A stretch of DNA of 64,000 bases from assembly GCA_902623255.1 (NCBI GenBank), contig CACNSY010000008.1:28637-92636 (forward strand), read 5' to 3'. How positions within the stretch are numbered: the stretch's first letter is position 1; the number at the start of each line of letters is the position of its first letter. A program made the translations under genes and the position numbers. Below are positions 1-9,295 of this stretch, piece after piece. This DNA comes from an uncultured Alphaproteobacteria bacterium. Its GTDB lineage: Bacteria > Pseudomonadota > Alphaproteobacteria > HIMB59 > GCA-002718135. The notes under the pieces were generated by a model, which saw nothing but the letters and a program-made list of their open reading frames with translations, had not been told where the DNA came from and searched no databases.

Positions 1-805
1 CAGGTTTACCAACATACACAGTTCTGGATAAGGCACAGTGATAACGATGTTTCACACCACCTAATTCAATAATTGTTCCTTCATTATTTTCAAATTTTTT
101 ATCACTAGGAGTTAAGTGTGATGCTGATGCTGATCTCCCACTTGCAAGTATTATACCTAAACCTGAATATTCTCCTCCAATTTGTGTTGAATCATTTCCA
201 GCAATGAGAGTATTTTGAATTTTTCCTGCAACTGTACTTTGTTTTACACCTTCTTTTATTGAAGCAAATGCTGTTGTCATTCCTGCTTTCACAAGTGTGC
301 CAGCATCTTTCATAAATTTTATTTCATTTTCAGATTTTACATATCTTACCCAATTAATTAGAAGATGTGCATTAATAAATTTAGCATTCGTTAAATTATC
401 TTTTAATCTCCTATGATTTTCTGCAGTATAATAATAGCTATCCATTTCGACGCCAATATTTTTACTTGACCAATTTTTGTCTTTAAATAATTTAACTACA
501 TAATCATATGGATGTAATGGTGGTGATTGAATAAGTCGCTCAGGATAACCAAATATATTTTCTTCATTTAAAAAAGTTGTAATCCTTGCACCATTCGAAT
601 CTTGCTTTCTTCCAAACCAAAATGGTTGATCTTCATCTATAGAAATTATTACTCCTTGTGGAACATAAAATGACCATCCATCATAGCCAGTTAGATAATT
701 CATATTAGAGGGATCAGTAGTTAATAGAATATCAACACCTCTTTTATTCATAGACTGTTTTACTTTTGCAATTCTTGAATTAAATTCTTCTTGTGAAAAA
801 ATCAT
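1..805 (-). CDS. doeA: Ectoine hydrolase-like M24 protein (DoeA/EutD), truncated by window edge
   Basis: This ORF opens at ATG 805 and runs off the left edge, so only about 268 N-terminal residues are visible and the track omits it. My translation gives a creatinase/prolidase N-domain with TDPSNMNYLTGYDGWSFYVP, then GRKQDSNGA, IGVEMDSYYY and RYHCALSRTVYVG, which I recognise as the signature of ectoine hydrolase. That enzyme opens the ectoine ring to N-acetyl-diaminobutyrate. It lies 19 bp behind soxG and is probably the distal gene of the same operon. eutA, eutB and eutC upstream support the assignment. Creatinase is the main alternative and would feed sarcosine to the Sox enzyme, but the motifs fit DoeA better. 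No strong ribosome site is visible. Confidence 0.8.
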   Translation of the reverse strand, partial: MIFSQEEFNSRIAKVKQSMNKRGVDILLTTDPSNMNYLTGYDGWSFYVPQGVIISIDEDQPFWFGRKQDSNGARITTFLNEENIFGYPERLIQSPPLHPYDYVVKLFKDKNWSSKNIGVEMDSYYYTAENHRRLKDNLTNAKFINAHLLINWVRYVKSENEIKFMKDAGTLVKAGMTTAFASIKEGVKQSTVAGKIQNTLIAGNDSTQIGGEYSGLGIILASGRSASASHLTPSDKKFENNEGTIIELGGVKHRYHCALSRTVYVGKP

Positions 806-824
806 AATTTTTTAGATAATCTCT

Positions 825-1388
825 TTATCTCTCTAATACTTCATATCCAAACTGATCTGCTGTTTCAAGAAGGATCTCCCAAATTGATAAGGCAAAACCT
901 CTTGGTATATATAAACAGTAATTATTAGAGGATATTTTAAATAACTTAACACTGACATGATGAATGGCTGTGCTAGCAGAAGATAAATCTGGAAAATTCC
1001 TAGGTCTTAAATCAATTGGAAGATGTCTATTTAAAAATAATGATGAATTATCTCCTGATATTTCAATACCTGTGAAAGCATGAGACATGTCTAAAATTGT
1101 TGCGATTTGCTCACTTATTTCAATTTCTTTATTAAATAGCCACCATTTCAAAGGTTCCATTCTCCATAATGATTTATTTTCAAATATTATCCCTTTATTA
1201 AAACTAGGAATATTTTTAATTTTTAGTTCTTTTGATAGTAAATTATTCATTTCATCAATTTTGTCAGGCCAACAGGCAATTTGCAAAATTTCTAAACTTT
1301 TTAATTCTTTAAATGTTAGAGATTGTTTGTCGCTTGATGAATATTTTCCAACCTTATAAATTGTTTCTAGTGCAGAATGTCTATGCAT
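825..1388 (-). CDS. soxG: Sarcosine oxidase gamma subunit
   Basis: The position directly after soxA and the size (187 aa) identify the gamma subunit of heterotetrameric sarcosine oxidase, a small subunit related to the folate-binding fold of the alpha subunit. The track starts at a TTG (1412). I prefer ATG 1388, reading MHRHSALE, because AAAGGAG sits nine bases upstream. The gene then overlaps the soxA stop by only eight bases, which suggests translational coupling. The motif IDLRPRNFPDLSSASTAIHHV resembles the gamma-subunit core. Sequence conservation in this family is low, so part of the call rests on gene order. Confidence 0.88.
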   Translation of the reverse strand: MHRHSALETIYKVGKYSSSDKQSLTFKELKSLEILQIACWPDKIDEMNNLLSKELKIKNIPSFNKGIIFENKSLWRMEPLKWWLFNKEIEISEQIATILDMSHAFTGIEISGDNSSLFLNRHLPIDLRPRNFPDLSSASTAIHHVSVKLFKISSNNYCLYIPRGFALSIWEILLETADQFGYEVLER

Positions 1389-4338
1389 ACATTCGTTCTC
1401 CTTTAGGATCAATCATATGTGGTGAAACAACTTTTAAATTCATTTGTTTATTTCTTACAGGATCTGCCCCAACTAAATTGGTATCTTTCCATTTATCTAA
1501 ACCACCTTTGACAAAACCTAATCCAATCCAATGTCCAAGTTCAGGAGAATAAGTAACTGAGGTAATTCTTCCGATACCCTGTCCTTTAATATTATTTTTT
1601 TCACAGACAATAGTTCCAGCATTAAAAGTTTCTTTTAAGTTTGTTGGAAAGAAACCTACTAGAATTTCTCGATCATTATTTTTTAATACTCCTCGTTTTC
1701 TCATTGCGCTTCCAATATATGATTTTTTTGTAGAAGCCATTTTGCTTAAACCTGCATCATCAATTGTTACCCTTCCATCAAGCTCAGCGGCTGTTACATG
1801 ACCTTTTTCAACTCTAAGTGCACCTAAAGCTTCTAATCCATATAAACATCCATCATATTTTTTTGCATTTTCCCAAATTAGGTCCATCATTGTATTAGCA
1901 AAATCTGATTTGACATAAACTTCAAAAGCTAATTCACCTGAAAAACTAATTCTTGCAATTCTACAAGGAATATTACCTTTAAGAAATGTTGAAGTAACAC
2001 CCATAAAAGGTAAGTTATTATTAGTTACAACCAAAGAATCATCGACACAATTATTGAGAACTTCTCTAGATTTAGGTCCTGCAACTGATACGCCTGCCCA
2101 TTGTTCAGAAACACTAGTCACATTAACATTAAGATCTGTCCATCTAGTTTGAAGTAATTCTTCTAACCATGACATCACTTTTGCAGCTTCACCTGTAGAC
2201 GTCGTCATAAAATATTCATTTTCTGCTAATCTCCAAGATGTACCATCATCCATTACAATACCGTCATCACGCAACATGATACCGTATCTAGCTTTTCCAA
2301 CTTGTAGTTTTGAAAAACTATTCGAATAAATTCTATTTAAAAATTCAGTAGAGTCTGGTCCTTGAATAGCAATTTTGCCTAATGATGTTATATCACAAAT
2401 TCCAACTGTTTTTCTTACTGTTGATGCTTCTCTTATATAAGAGTCACTTAAAGTTTCATTTTCTTTGGGATAATACCAAGGTCTTTGATACAATCCAACT
2501 TCAATCATTTTTGCACCATGATCAATATTCCATTGATGCATTGGTGTTACTCTTAACGGCCTAAAATGTTTTCCAACATTTCTTCCGCTTAAGGCACCTA
2601 TAGATACAGGAGTATAAGGAGGCCTGAAAACAGTAGTCCCAACTTCTGGAATTTCTTTATTTAAAAGTTCAGCCATTAAAGATAATCCAATGATATTTCC
2701 CATTTTTCCTTGATCGTTTGCCATACCTAAAGTTGTGTATCTTTTAAGATGCTCTACCGAAATGAAACCTTCACGATGCGCGAGTCTTACGTCATCTGTC
2801 GTTACATCATGTTGATAATCTACAAAACTTTTTGATCTAGATTTTTTATATTTTACTTCATACAGTGGTTGTATGGGATTTTTCCATCCACCAGGTTTTG
2901 GGAAAAAATAATTTGTTTTAGAAATACCTAAACGGTTCAACGCATCAGTAGTTCCTGCTATCCCAGAAGCAATACAATCATTTTTATTCCATAAACCTCT
3001 AGAAGAACCTACCATTGTAATATTTTCTTTTTTGTCACTTGGTAAAAAACAAGCATTGTTATAATCCCATTTAGGCTTTACGCCTCTGTGAGATAACAAA
3101 TGTACAGCAGGTGACCAGCCACCTGATAATAGAACCTGATCACAATCTATAGTTTCAGATTTATTAATAGTTTCACTTTTTGATATATCTAAACTATGAA
3201 TTTTTTTTGAACCATTAATATTATAAGGTACATACCCTTTTCTAATTTCAAAACTTTTATTTGTCTCAATTTCAAAATTAGTTCGTGAATCAAGAACAGT
3301 TACATTGGCCCCAGCTTCTGATAATTGATTTGCTGTTTCATAAACAGAATCATTATTTGTAGCTATCACAATTCTTTTTCCGGTGAGTACACCATATCTA
3401 TTCAAATAATGCTTTGATGCATTTACAGTCATTACACCAGGAATATCATTATTATTAAATGCAATGTGTCTTTCAATTGCTCCAGCACCAACAATTATAT
3501 GCTTTGCTCTAATGGTCCAAAATCTTTGGCGTGGAATGTTTACATTTGGTGCTGATATATGGTCTGTTACTCTCTCTAATAAACCAACAACGCAATTATC
3601 ATATAATCCGAATGCAGTAGTTCTAGTCATTATTTTTATGCCTAGATTTTCAAGTTGATTTTTAATTTGTGAGTTATCAAAATCATTTTCTGCAAGTTGA
3701 TTTCCTCCAATAAGACTATCTTGCTCAACTAAAATAACATCTAATTTTTTTTCTGCTGCCTCTATTGCTGCTGCAACACCAGCAGGTCCTGATCCTACAA
3801 CAATTAAATCACAAAAATCATGAGCATGCTCATAAGTATCTGGATCAGGTAAACCAGAAGCACTTCCCATTCCCGCAGCTTTTCTAATAAACTTTTCAAA
3901 AAACATCCATATGGCTGTTCCTTTACCCCATTCAAGTGGAGGTATTCCCATGAAAGTTTTATAATAAAAACCAGCTGCAAAAAATCTACCTAAGTAATTA
4001 TTTATTCCCGCTAGATCAAAATTTACGTTTGGAAATGCATTTTGACCACTTGCTTCCAAACCATTATATAATTCTTGTGTTGTTGCTCTTACATTCGGAT
4101 CTCTTCTATCTTTTGAACCAATTGTAACTAAGGCGCCGGATTCCTCGACTCCACTAGAAAATATTCCTCTTGGTCTATGATATTTAAAACTTCTTCCAAC
4201 TATACCGATATTATTTGCTAGTAATGCCGATGCTAGTGTATCTCCTTCAAAGCCTTTGTAATTTTTTTTATCCCAACTAAAGGATAAAATTTTATCTCTA
4301 TTAATTTTTCCATAGTTATCTATTCTTCTTGTCTTCAT
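1381..4338 (-). CDS. soxA: Sarcosine oxidase alpha subunit
   Basis: The 985-residue protein has the full alpha-subunit architecture. An N-terminal 2Fe-2S-ferredoxin-like region carries SFKYHRPRGIFSSGVEESGA. A Rossmann dinucleotide site follows near residue 180 (VVGSGPAGVAAAIEAAEKK). From about residue 600 to the end lies a glycine-cleavage T-protein-like tetrahydrofolate domain (HQWNIDHGAKMIEVG). With SoxB it oxidises sarcosine to glycine and passes the methyl carbon to tetrahydrofolate as 5,10-methylene-THF, releasing hydrogen peroxide. Length matches the family. It overlaps soxD by four bases (ATGA) and soxG by eight. The B-D-A-G order is the classical one. The protein is cytosolic, with no signal peptide. 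Confidence 0.97.
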   Translation of the reverse strand: MKTRRIDNYGKINRDKILSFSWDKKNYKGFEGDTLASALLANNIGIVGRSFKYHRPRGIFSSGVEESGALVTIGSKDRRDPNVRATTQELYNGLEASGQNAFPNVNFDLAGINNYLGRFFAAGFYYKTFMGIPPLEWGKGTAIWMFFEKFIRKAAGMGSASGLPDPDTYEHAHDFCDLIVVGSGPAGVAAAIEAAEKKLDVILVEQDSLIGGNQLAENDFDNSQIKNQLENLGIKIMTRTTAFGLYDNCVVGLLERVTDHISAPNVNIPRQRFWTIRAKHIIVGAGAIERHIAFNNNDIPGVMTVNASKHYLNRYGVLTGKRIVIATNNDSVYETANQLSEAGANVTVLDSRTNFEIETNKSFEIRKGYVPYNINGSKKIHSLDISKSETINKSETIDCDQVLLSGGWSPAVHLLSHRGVKPKWDYNNACFLPSDKKENITMVGSSRGLWNKNDCIASGIAGTTDALNRLGISKTNYFFPKPGGWKNPIQPLYEVKYKKSRSKSFVDYQHDVTTDDVRLAHREGFISVEHLKRYTTLGMANDQGKMGNIIGLSLMAELLNKEIPEVGTTVFRPPYTPVSIGALSGRNVGKHFRPLRVTPMHQWNIDHGAKMIEVGLYQRPWYYPKENETLSDSYIREASTVRKTVGICDITSLGKIAIQGPDSTEFLNRIYSNSFSKLQVGKARYGIMLRDDGIVMDDGTSWRLAENEYFMTTSTGEAAKVMSWLEELLQTRWTDLNVNVTSVSEQWAGVSVAGPKSREVLNNCVDDSLVVTNNNLPFMGVTSTFLKGNIPCRIARISFSGELAFEVYVKSDFANTMMDLIWENAKKYDGCLYGLEALGALRVEKGHVTAAELDGRVTIDDAGLSKMASTKKSYIGSAMRKRGVLKNNDREILVGFFPTNLKETFNAGTIVCEKNNIKGQGIGRITSVTYSPELGHWIGLGFVKGGLDKWKDTNLVGADPVRNKQMNLKVVSPHMIDPKGERMYA

Positions 4339-4619
4339 TTATTATTTTCTACAACCTTCTGTAAATCCGGATGGCATGGTTTGACACTTTTTATTTCATG
4401 AGTGACAGTAGAACGTTCAACTACCAACCACATTCTACATCCATTAGAATGATGCCATGTTTCAAATTGAAAACCTTTTATATTTTTTCTGAAAAATATA
4501 GCTTCAGTCCATTCTTTCTCTGATGCATCTAACGAAGGATAATTGATTGTTGCATCTCCTCCATAACTAAATTCACTATGATCTCTTTCACCACAATAAG
4601 GACAATTGATTCTAATCAT
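4335..4619 (-). CDS. soxD: Sarcosine oxidase delta subunit
   Basis: This 94-residue zinc-binding subunit starts MIRINCPYCGERD, so Cys6 and Cys9 are in the expected places. HHSNGC near residues 56-61 supplies the remaining His/Cys ligands. FSYGGDA and the aromatic-rich centre are typical of SoxD. The subunit packs against alpha and beta in the complex and carries no known catalytic centre. Its ATG 4619 abuts the soxB stop exactly, and its stop overlaps the soxA start as ATGA, consistent with stoichiometric coupled translation. Confidence 0.96.
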   Translation of the reverse strand: MIRINCPYCGERDHSEFSYGGDATINYPSLDASEKEWTEAIFFRKNIKGFQFETWHHSNGCRMWLVVERSTVTHEIKSVKPCHPDLQKVVENNK

Positions 4620-5885
4620 TTAACCGTGCAATTTTGGATCAGGTCCTGCGCCACGTTCATCAATATTGATACCTTTTTCAAATCTTTCTAAATTATGATT
4701 TTGTACGTAGTTATGCGGGTTTTCATTTGCAATTAAGTCGGCAAAATACCAACCTGATGCAGGACTAGCTTTGAAACCACCATAGTTCCAACCAGCATTT
4801 AAATAGAGATTAGATATTGGCGTTTTACAAATAAAAAATGATCCGTCCATTGTCATGTCCATAACACCTGCCCAATGACGAAGTAATCTTATTCTTCCAA
4901 GTGAAGGAAATATTGCCATGGCCGCTTCGGCAACATCTTGAACCATAGGAAGATTTCCTCTTTGAGCATATGATTTATACCAGTCAAGATCACCACCAAA
5001 CACCATGCTTCCTTTATCTGACTGCGATATATAGAAATGCGCACCACCTACGCCATAAACAACAACCTGGTCTAGAAGTGGTTTAACAGCCTCAGATACA
5101 AATGCTTGTAGTTTATGGGATTCAATTGGCAGGTTACCTAATTCTGCCATTTGCCATAATACTGAAGTATTGCCTGCAACAGCAAATCCTATTTTCTTTC
5201 CTTTTATAATTCCTCTTGAAGTTTGAATACTTTCAATATTTCCATTCTTTCTTGTAAAACCTGTAACTTCACAATTTTGAAGAATGTCTACACCTAATGT
5301 ATCTGCAGCCCTTGCATAACCCCATGCAACTGCATCGTGTCTTGCATTACCTGCTCTTTTTTGAACTGCAGCTCCAAGTATTGGAAATCTAGAATTATGA
5401 TAATTTAAATGTGGAATTTTTTTCTTTAAAGTTTTTAAATCCCAAAGTTCTGCATCAGTTCCATGGAGTCGCATAATATTATAAATCCGTGAAACTGAAT
5501 CTTTAGCACCAGGGCTATGAAATAACGAGACATGAGCTCGTTGGCTAAACATTACATTATAATTTAATTCATGACTTAAATTTTCCCATAACTTTAAAGA
5601 ATGTTCATAAAATTCGTGATTGCCTGGCATCATATAATTTGATCTTACAATAGTTGTATTACGTCCAGCGTTTCCTCCACCAATCCAGCCTTTTTCTAAG
5701 ACAGCTACATTTTTTATATTATGATTCTTTGCTAAATAATATGCCGTGGCAAGACCGTGTAGACCTCCCCCAATTATTACAACATCATAACTATTTTTTG
5801 GTTCTGGATCACGCCATTGTCTAGTCCAATAAGACTGACCATTTAAACCGTTTTTAATTACATTCCAGGCATTAAATTTTGTCAT
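4620..5885 (-). CDS. soxB: Sarcosine oxidase beta subunit
   Basis: SoxB is the FAD/FMN-bearing subunit that oxidises the substrate amine. The GXGXXG nucleotide site VVIIGGGLHGLATAYYLA lies at residues 35-52. RAGNARHDAVAWGYAR contains His183, the equivalent of the histidine that covalently holds FMN in characterised heterotetrameric sarcosine oxidases. The C-terminal GWNYGGFKASPASGW loop is also conserved. Length (421 aa) is slightly above the usual 405 or so because of an N-terminal extension (NAWNVIKNGLNGQSYW), which I recognise as normal for this family. A 76-bp gap separates it from the upstream proline-racemase-family gene, the largest gap in the operon, and an internal promoter there is possible. 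Confidence 0.96.
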   Translation of the reverse strand: MTKFNAWNVIKNGLNGQSYWTRQWRDPEPKNSYDVVIIGGGLHGLATAYYLAKNHNIKNVAVLEKGWIGGGNAGRNTTIVRSNYMMPGNHEFYEHSLKLWENLSHELNYNVMFSQRAHVSLFHSPGAKDSVSRIYNIMRLHGTDAELWDLKTLKKKIPHLNYHNSRFPILGAAVQKRAGNARHDAVAWGYARAADTLGVDILQNCEVTGFTRKNGNIESIQTSRGIIKGKKIGFAVAGNTSVLWQMAELGNLPIESHKLQAFVSEAVKPLLDQVVVYGVGGAHFYISQSDKGSMVFGGDLDWYKSYAQRGNLPMVQDVAEAAMAIFPSLGRIRLLRHWAGVMDMTMDGSFFICKTPISNLYLNAGWNYGGFKASPASGWYFADLIANENPHNYVQNHNLERFEKGINIDERGAGPDPKLHG

Positions 5886-5961
5886 TTGTTTTATTAATTA
5901 TTAGAATAGTTGATGAAAGTAAAATGAATTAACTTGCCATGCTAGTGTTATTTAATCACAG

Positions 5962-6987
5962 TTAACTTGATGAATCTGGCCATGTGTCATTTAATCTATA
6001 ACCTTCTGGAAAAGGATCATCCTTATCGATATATAAAATTTGTTTTCCAGTAATAAATGCACTACCTGTTATTTTTGGAATAATACAATTTTTGTTATTA
6101 ATTGTAATTTCCTTTTCAATACTTGCTTTAAATGTAGATCCTATAATAGACTTTGATATAAATTCTTCATTTATTTGTATTTCATTTTTTTCTCTCATTA
6201 CTGCTAATCTTGCTGAAGTGCCTGTACCACAAGGTGAGCGATCAAGTTTTCCAGGTCGTATAACAACTGTATTTAATCCTGTAAGTAATGATTGATTATT
6301 TTTTTTTAAAGGTTCAATAAATTGGCAAAAGGAAAGATAATCTAATCCTTTAATAGTAGGATGTTCAAATCCTATAGATGCGTTTGCTTCTTTCAATAAT
6401 TCTTTGGCAACATTTACAAATTTATTTGCATTCTTTGGTTCAATTTTAAGATTAAAATCACTAGCATTACAAATTAAAAAACTGTCACCTCCAAAAGCGG
6501 TACTTACTTTAATTGTGCCATAATTTTTAGTCTTTAAATCTACATCTATTTTATCTGCAAAGCAGGCAAGATTAGTTAAAGTGACACTTTTAACTTTCTT
6601 ATTTTCACAATCAGCAACAACTTTTATTAAACCACCGGGAGCTTCAAGTGTAAGCATGCTTTTAGGATATTTCATTTGAACAATATTTTTTTCTAATAAG
6701 ACTGTTGTTACACAAATTGCATTTGATCCGCTCATGGGAGGATTATCTTCTGGTTCCATAATTACAAATCCAGCATCTGCATTTTTATTTGAAGGTTCTA
6801 AAATAATATTACAATGTTTAAAGACCCCTCCTCGAGGTTCATTTAAAAAAAAATTTCTCCATTTTTTATCTAAAAAAAGTTTTTTAGAAGCTTCCTCAGG
6901 TGAATTAAACTTCAAACCTTTAATTCCAATTACGACATCCCCAATTTCACCACAGCAATGTGTGTTAAATACTGTGATTTCATCCAT
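5962..6987 (-). CDS. Proline racemase / hydroxyproline epimerase family protein
   Basis: The 341 aa protein belongs to the proline racemase superfamily, whose members act on proline or hydroxyprolines with two opposed catalytic residues. The first position, normally in an MCGH-type motif, is Ser86 in MSGSNAI. The second is an intact Cys253 in DRSPCGTGTSAR. A Ser/Cys pair argues against classical proline racemase (Cys/Cys) and differs from the Cys/Thr pair of trans-3-hydroxyproline dehydratases. Ser/Cys members are known and, as far as I recall, include hydroxyproline epimerases, so I do not fix the substrate. The start overlaps the upstream M24 gene by eight bases. The neighbouring oxidase suggests action on a cyclic or N-substituted amino acid. 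Confidence 0.85.
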   Translation of the reverse strand: MDEITVFNTHCCGEIGDVVIGIKGLKFNSPEEASKKLFLDKKWRNFFLNEPRGGVFKHCNIILEPSNKNADAGFVIMEPEDNPPMSGSNAICVTTVLLEKNIVQMKYPKSMLTLEAPGGLIKVVADCENKKVKSVTLTNLACFADKIDVDLKTKNYGTIKVSTAFGGDSFLICNASDFNLKIEPKNANKFVNVAKELLKEANASIGFEHPTIKGLDYLSFCQFIEPLKKNNQSLLTGLNTVVIRPGKLDRSPCGTGTSARLAVMREKNEIQINEEFISKSIIGSTFKASIEKEITINNKNCIIPKITGSAFITGKQILYIDKDDPFPEGYRLNDTWPDSSS

Positions 6988-8137
6988 GTGGAATTATTAG
7001 ATCATCAATATTTTTAGAATGATGTGTAATTTGTTCGTATCCATCTTTTGTTATAATAAAGCTATCACCAACTTGTGATCTAAAATTATTTGCACTTGCC
7101 CCGCCATCAACAGCAAATACCATTCCAGGCTCAAGAACTGTTTTGTTCCCAACTACTAATTGTGGTTCCTCTAAAAAGCTAAAGCCTGTACCTCTTCCAC
7201 ATCGAAATGTAGGATAAGGGTATCCCTCAGACTGTATAGTATCTGCATAAGCAGCATGAACTTCTTCAGCTGTTACTCCAGGACCAAGAATTTCAAGAGC
7301 AGCTTTTTGAGATTTAACTGCAGTCTCAAAAGCTTTTATTTGTTCATCTGATTGAATTTCTTCTACCCAAAATATTCTGTCAAAACCTAATTTAAACCTA
7401 TGAAAATTTGTAGAACCACAATAACATACAAATACGGGATCACCTTTTTGTATAATTTTGGTCGAAGCGCGATGGTGAGTTTTAGGTAAATCATGACCCG
7501 ATGTCATAACAGGCAAAAAATGAATATTTGGAGACATATTGATATTATCAGGATAAAATTCTTTTAAAAGATCTGCTGCTTTTCTTGTTCCAGCTTGTGA
7601 TTGTGCAAGTGCAACCTCATACTCAGGAACATTATGGCCAATTGTTTTTTTTGCTGCCTCCATCATAGCCATACCAACTTCGCCGGCATGCCGAGCTATA
7701 TTCAATTCATGATTAGATTTAATCATTCTTATATTATCTATTAATTTGGTTAAATCCCCAGGATGATCTTGAAGTAATTCGTCTAAATAACTTTTAACCA
7801 TTGGATTGATTTTAAATTTTTCAATAAAAATATTTTTATGCTGATTAATAATTTGAGGTAATAATTCTCTCCATTCATTTCCAATACCATCATTCCATGT
7901 TTCGACTGTATCCACAGGGCAATCATCTGGTACTAATAAAACATCAAGAAGAGGTGTAATTAAGTAAGTTTTATGATCATTTGAAACAACTAAAAGTGTT
8001 GGTCGAAAAAAATCCATATGAAGGAAGTCATGATATCCTGTAAAATAATAAATAGAGTCATCATCTGTTATAATTGAGAGATCAATATTATTCTCAGACA
8101 TTTTTTTCTTAAGTTTATTTAAATTTTCAGAAAACAT
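6980..8137 (-). CDS. M24-family creatinase/prolidase-like protein
   Basis: This 385 aa protein has the two-domain M24 pita-bread layout: a creatinase N-domain (SIITDDDSIYYFTGY) and a C-domain starting near residue 150 with RHAGEVGMAMMEAAKK and VPEYEVAL. The metal-binding pattern of true aminopeptidases looks degraded. The region of the usual first Asp reads FVCYCGS, the usual HG motif reads GRGTGFSFLEEP, the penultimate Glu region reads GMVFAVDGG, and the last Glu is Asp in VGDSF. This suggests a metal-independent, creatinase-like amidino or lactam hydrolase, or a non-peptidase, rather than an Xaa-Pro dipeptidase. It abuts the M20 gene. It is a second, clearly different M24 protein besides the doeA-like one. 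Confidence 0.8.
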   Translation of the reverse strand: MFSENLNKLKKKMSENNIDLSIITDDDSIYYFTGYHDFLHMDFFRPTLLVVSNDHKTYLITPLLDVLLVPDDCPVDTVETWNDGIGNEWRELLPQIINQHKNIFIEKFKINPMVKSYLDELLQDHPGDLTKLIDNIRMIKSNHELNIARHAGEVGMAMMEAAKKTIGHNVPEYEVALAQSQAGTRKAADLLKEFYPDNINMSPNIHFLPVMTSGHDLPKTHHRASTKIIQKGDPVFVCYCGSTNFHRFKLGFDRIFWVEEIQSDEQIKAFETAVKSQKAALEILGPGVTAEEVHAAYADTIQSEGYPYPTFRCGRGTGFSFLEEPQLVVGNKTVLEPGMVFAVDGGASANNFRSQVGDSFIITKDGYEQITHHSKNIDDLIIPHG

Positions 8138-9292
8138 TTATTTTAATTGTTGTTCTACTAATTCAGTCCAATATGAAGAACCTACGACTAATAATTCGTC
8201 ATTAAAATCATAATTATCAGCATGTAAAGGTCTGGAATGCTGCTCTGATGTACCGTTACCCATTAAAACAAAGCAGCCAGGTTTTTCATTTGCCATTACT
8301 GAAAAATCTTCTGAGAATAAACGTGGTTCAATATCACCATTACATTTATCGTTTCCAAGCAATGAAACTGCAGCTTTTGTTGCAGACTCAGTTTGGTTTT
8401 TTGAATTAAAAGTTATAGGACAGGTTGTTTCATATTTAACACTACCATTAACACCATGTGCATTGCAAATGCCCTCAACAATTTGTAACATTTTTGATGC
8501 AATTTTTTCATTTGTTTCTTTTGATAAAGCTCTTGCATCACCAGTCATTTTTACCATACCCGGCAGAACGTTTTTTTTACCATCGGTTATAAATTCAGTA
8601 ATAGAAACTATACCATTATCTGCTGGATTTAATTTCCTAGAGACTATCGATTGAAGTGCTACTGCTATTTGAGAACCGACAGTTATTGCATCAACGCCCA
8701 TATGAGGTAATGCAGCATGCCCACCTTTAGCTTTTATTTCAATTTCAAATAAATTTTCACTTGCTGTGATTGCTCCTTTTCTAGTGCCAAATGTTCCAAT
8801 TTCCATGTTAGGAATATTGTGCATAGCGTAAACTTCATCAATTTTAAATTTATCAAACAAGCCCTCATCTATCATTGTTCTTGCACCAAAAGTATTTTCT
8901 TCATCAGGTTGAAAAATAAAATATACTGTGCCGTTAAAGTTACCTTTTTCTGATAAATATTTTGCTGCTCCTAATAACATAGTAGTGTGACCGTCATGTC
9001 CACATGCATGCATTCTATTATCAAACTTAGACTTATAACTAAACTCATTAGTTTCGTGTATAGGGAGAGCATCCATATCTGCTCTTATACCAATTGATTT
9101 CGAACTATTTCCTTTTTTTAAAATTCCAACTACTCCAGTCCTGGCAATACCAGAATGCACTTCTATTCCAAAATCTTTTAAAAGAGTTGAAACTTTTGCT
9201 GAAGCATATTCTTCTTCAAAACTAATTTGTGGGTGCATATGTAGATCATGACGCCATTCTACTAATTGGTTATGTAATGACTGTGTTTTCAT
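8138..9292 (-). CDS. M20D-family amidohydrolase (N-acyl amino acid deacylase type)
   Basis: The 384 aa protein is an M20 metallohydrolase of the hippurate hydrolase/indole-acetyl-amino-acid hydrolase type. The visible site residues are Asp73 in IRADMDALPIHE, Cys97 and His99 in MHACGHDGHT, the Glu pair in FQPDEEN near 131, His in AMHNIP near 157, and the C-terminal His in PLHADNYDF. A dimerisation domain follows the GGHAALPH motif near residue 190. Such enzymes remove acetyl or other acyl groups from amino acids. No EutE/DoeB (AstE-like) gene is visible in this operon, so this protein is a candidate deacetylase for an N-acetylated intermediate such as N-acetyl-diaminobutyrate. That role is inferred only from context. 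Confidence 0.85.
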   Translation of the reverse strand: MKTQSLHNQLVEWRHDLHMHPQISFEEEYASAKVSTLLKDFGIEVHSGIARTGVVGILKKGNSSKSIGIRADMDALPIHETNEFSYKSKFDNRMHACGHDGHTTMLLGAAKYLSEKGNFNGTVYFIFQPDEENTFGARTMIDEGLFDKFKIDEVYAMHNIPNMEIGTFGTRKGAITASENLFEIEIKAKGGHAALPHMGVDAITVGSQIAVALQSIVSRKLNPADNGIVSITEFITDGKKNVLPGMVKMTGDARALSKETNEKIASKMLQIVEGICNAHGVNGSVKYETTCPITFNSKNQTESATKAAVSLLGNDKCNGDIEPRLFSEDFSVMANEKPGCFVLMGNGTSEQHSRPLHADNYDFNDELLVVGSSYWTELVEQQLK

Positions 9293-9295
9293 AAC

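Noticed and set aside
1-805. Calling the truncated M24 gene creatinase on the basis of adjacent sarcosine oxidase
   Set aside because: Residue patterns (TDPSNM, YDGWSFYV, YHCALSRTVYVG) and the eutABC neighbours fit ectoine hydrolase better.
1087-1359. Plus-strand ORFs opposite the sox/eut operon and the ribosomal genes
   Set aside because: They are shadows of long, family-recognisable minus-strand genes, have no domain signature and no ribosome site.
5886-5961. Riboswitch or terminator in the largest gap of the sox operon
   Set aside because: No stable stem with U-run and no glycine-riboswitch-like motif; the 76 bp is plain AT-rich sequence, at most an internal promoter.
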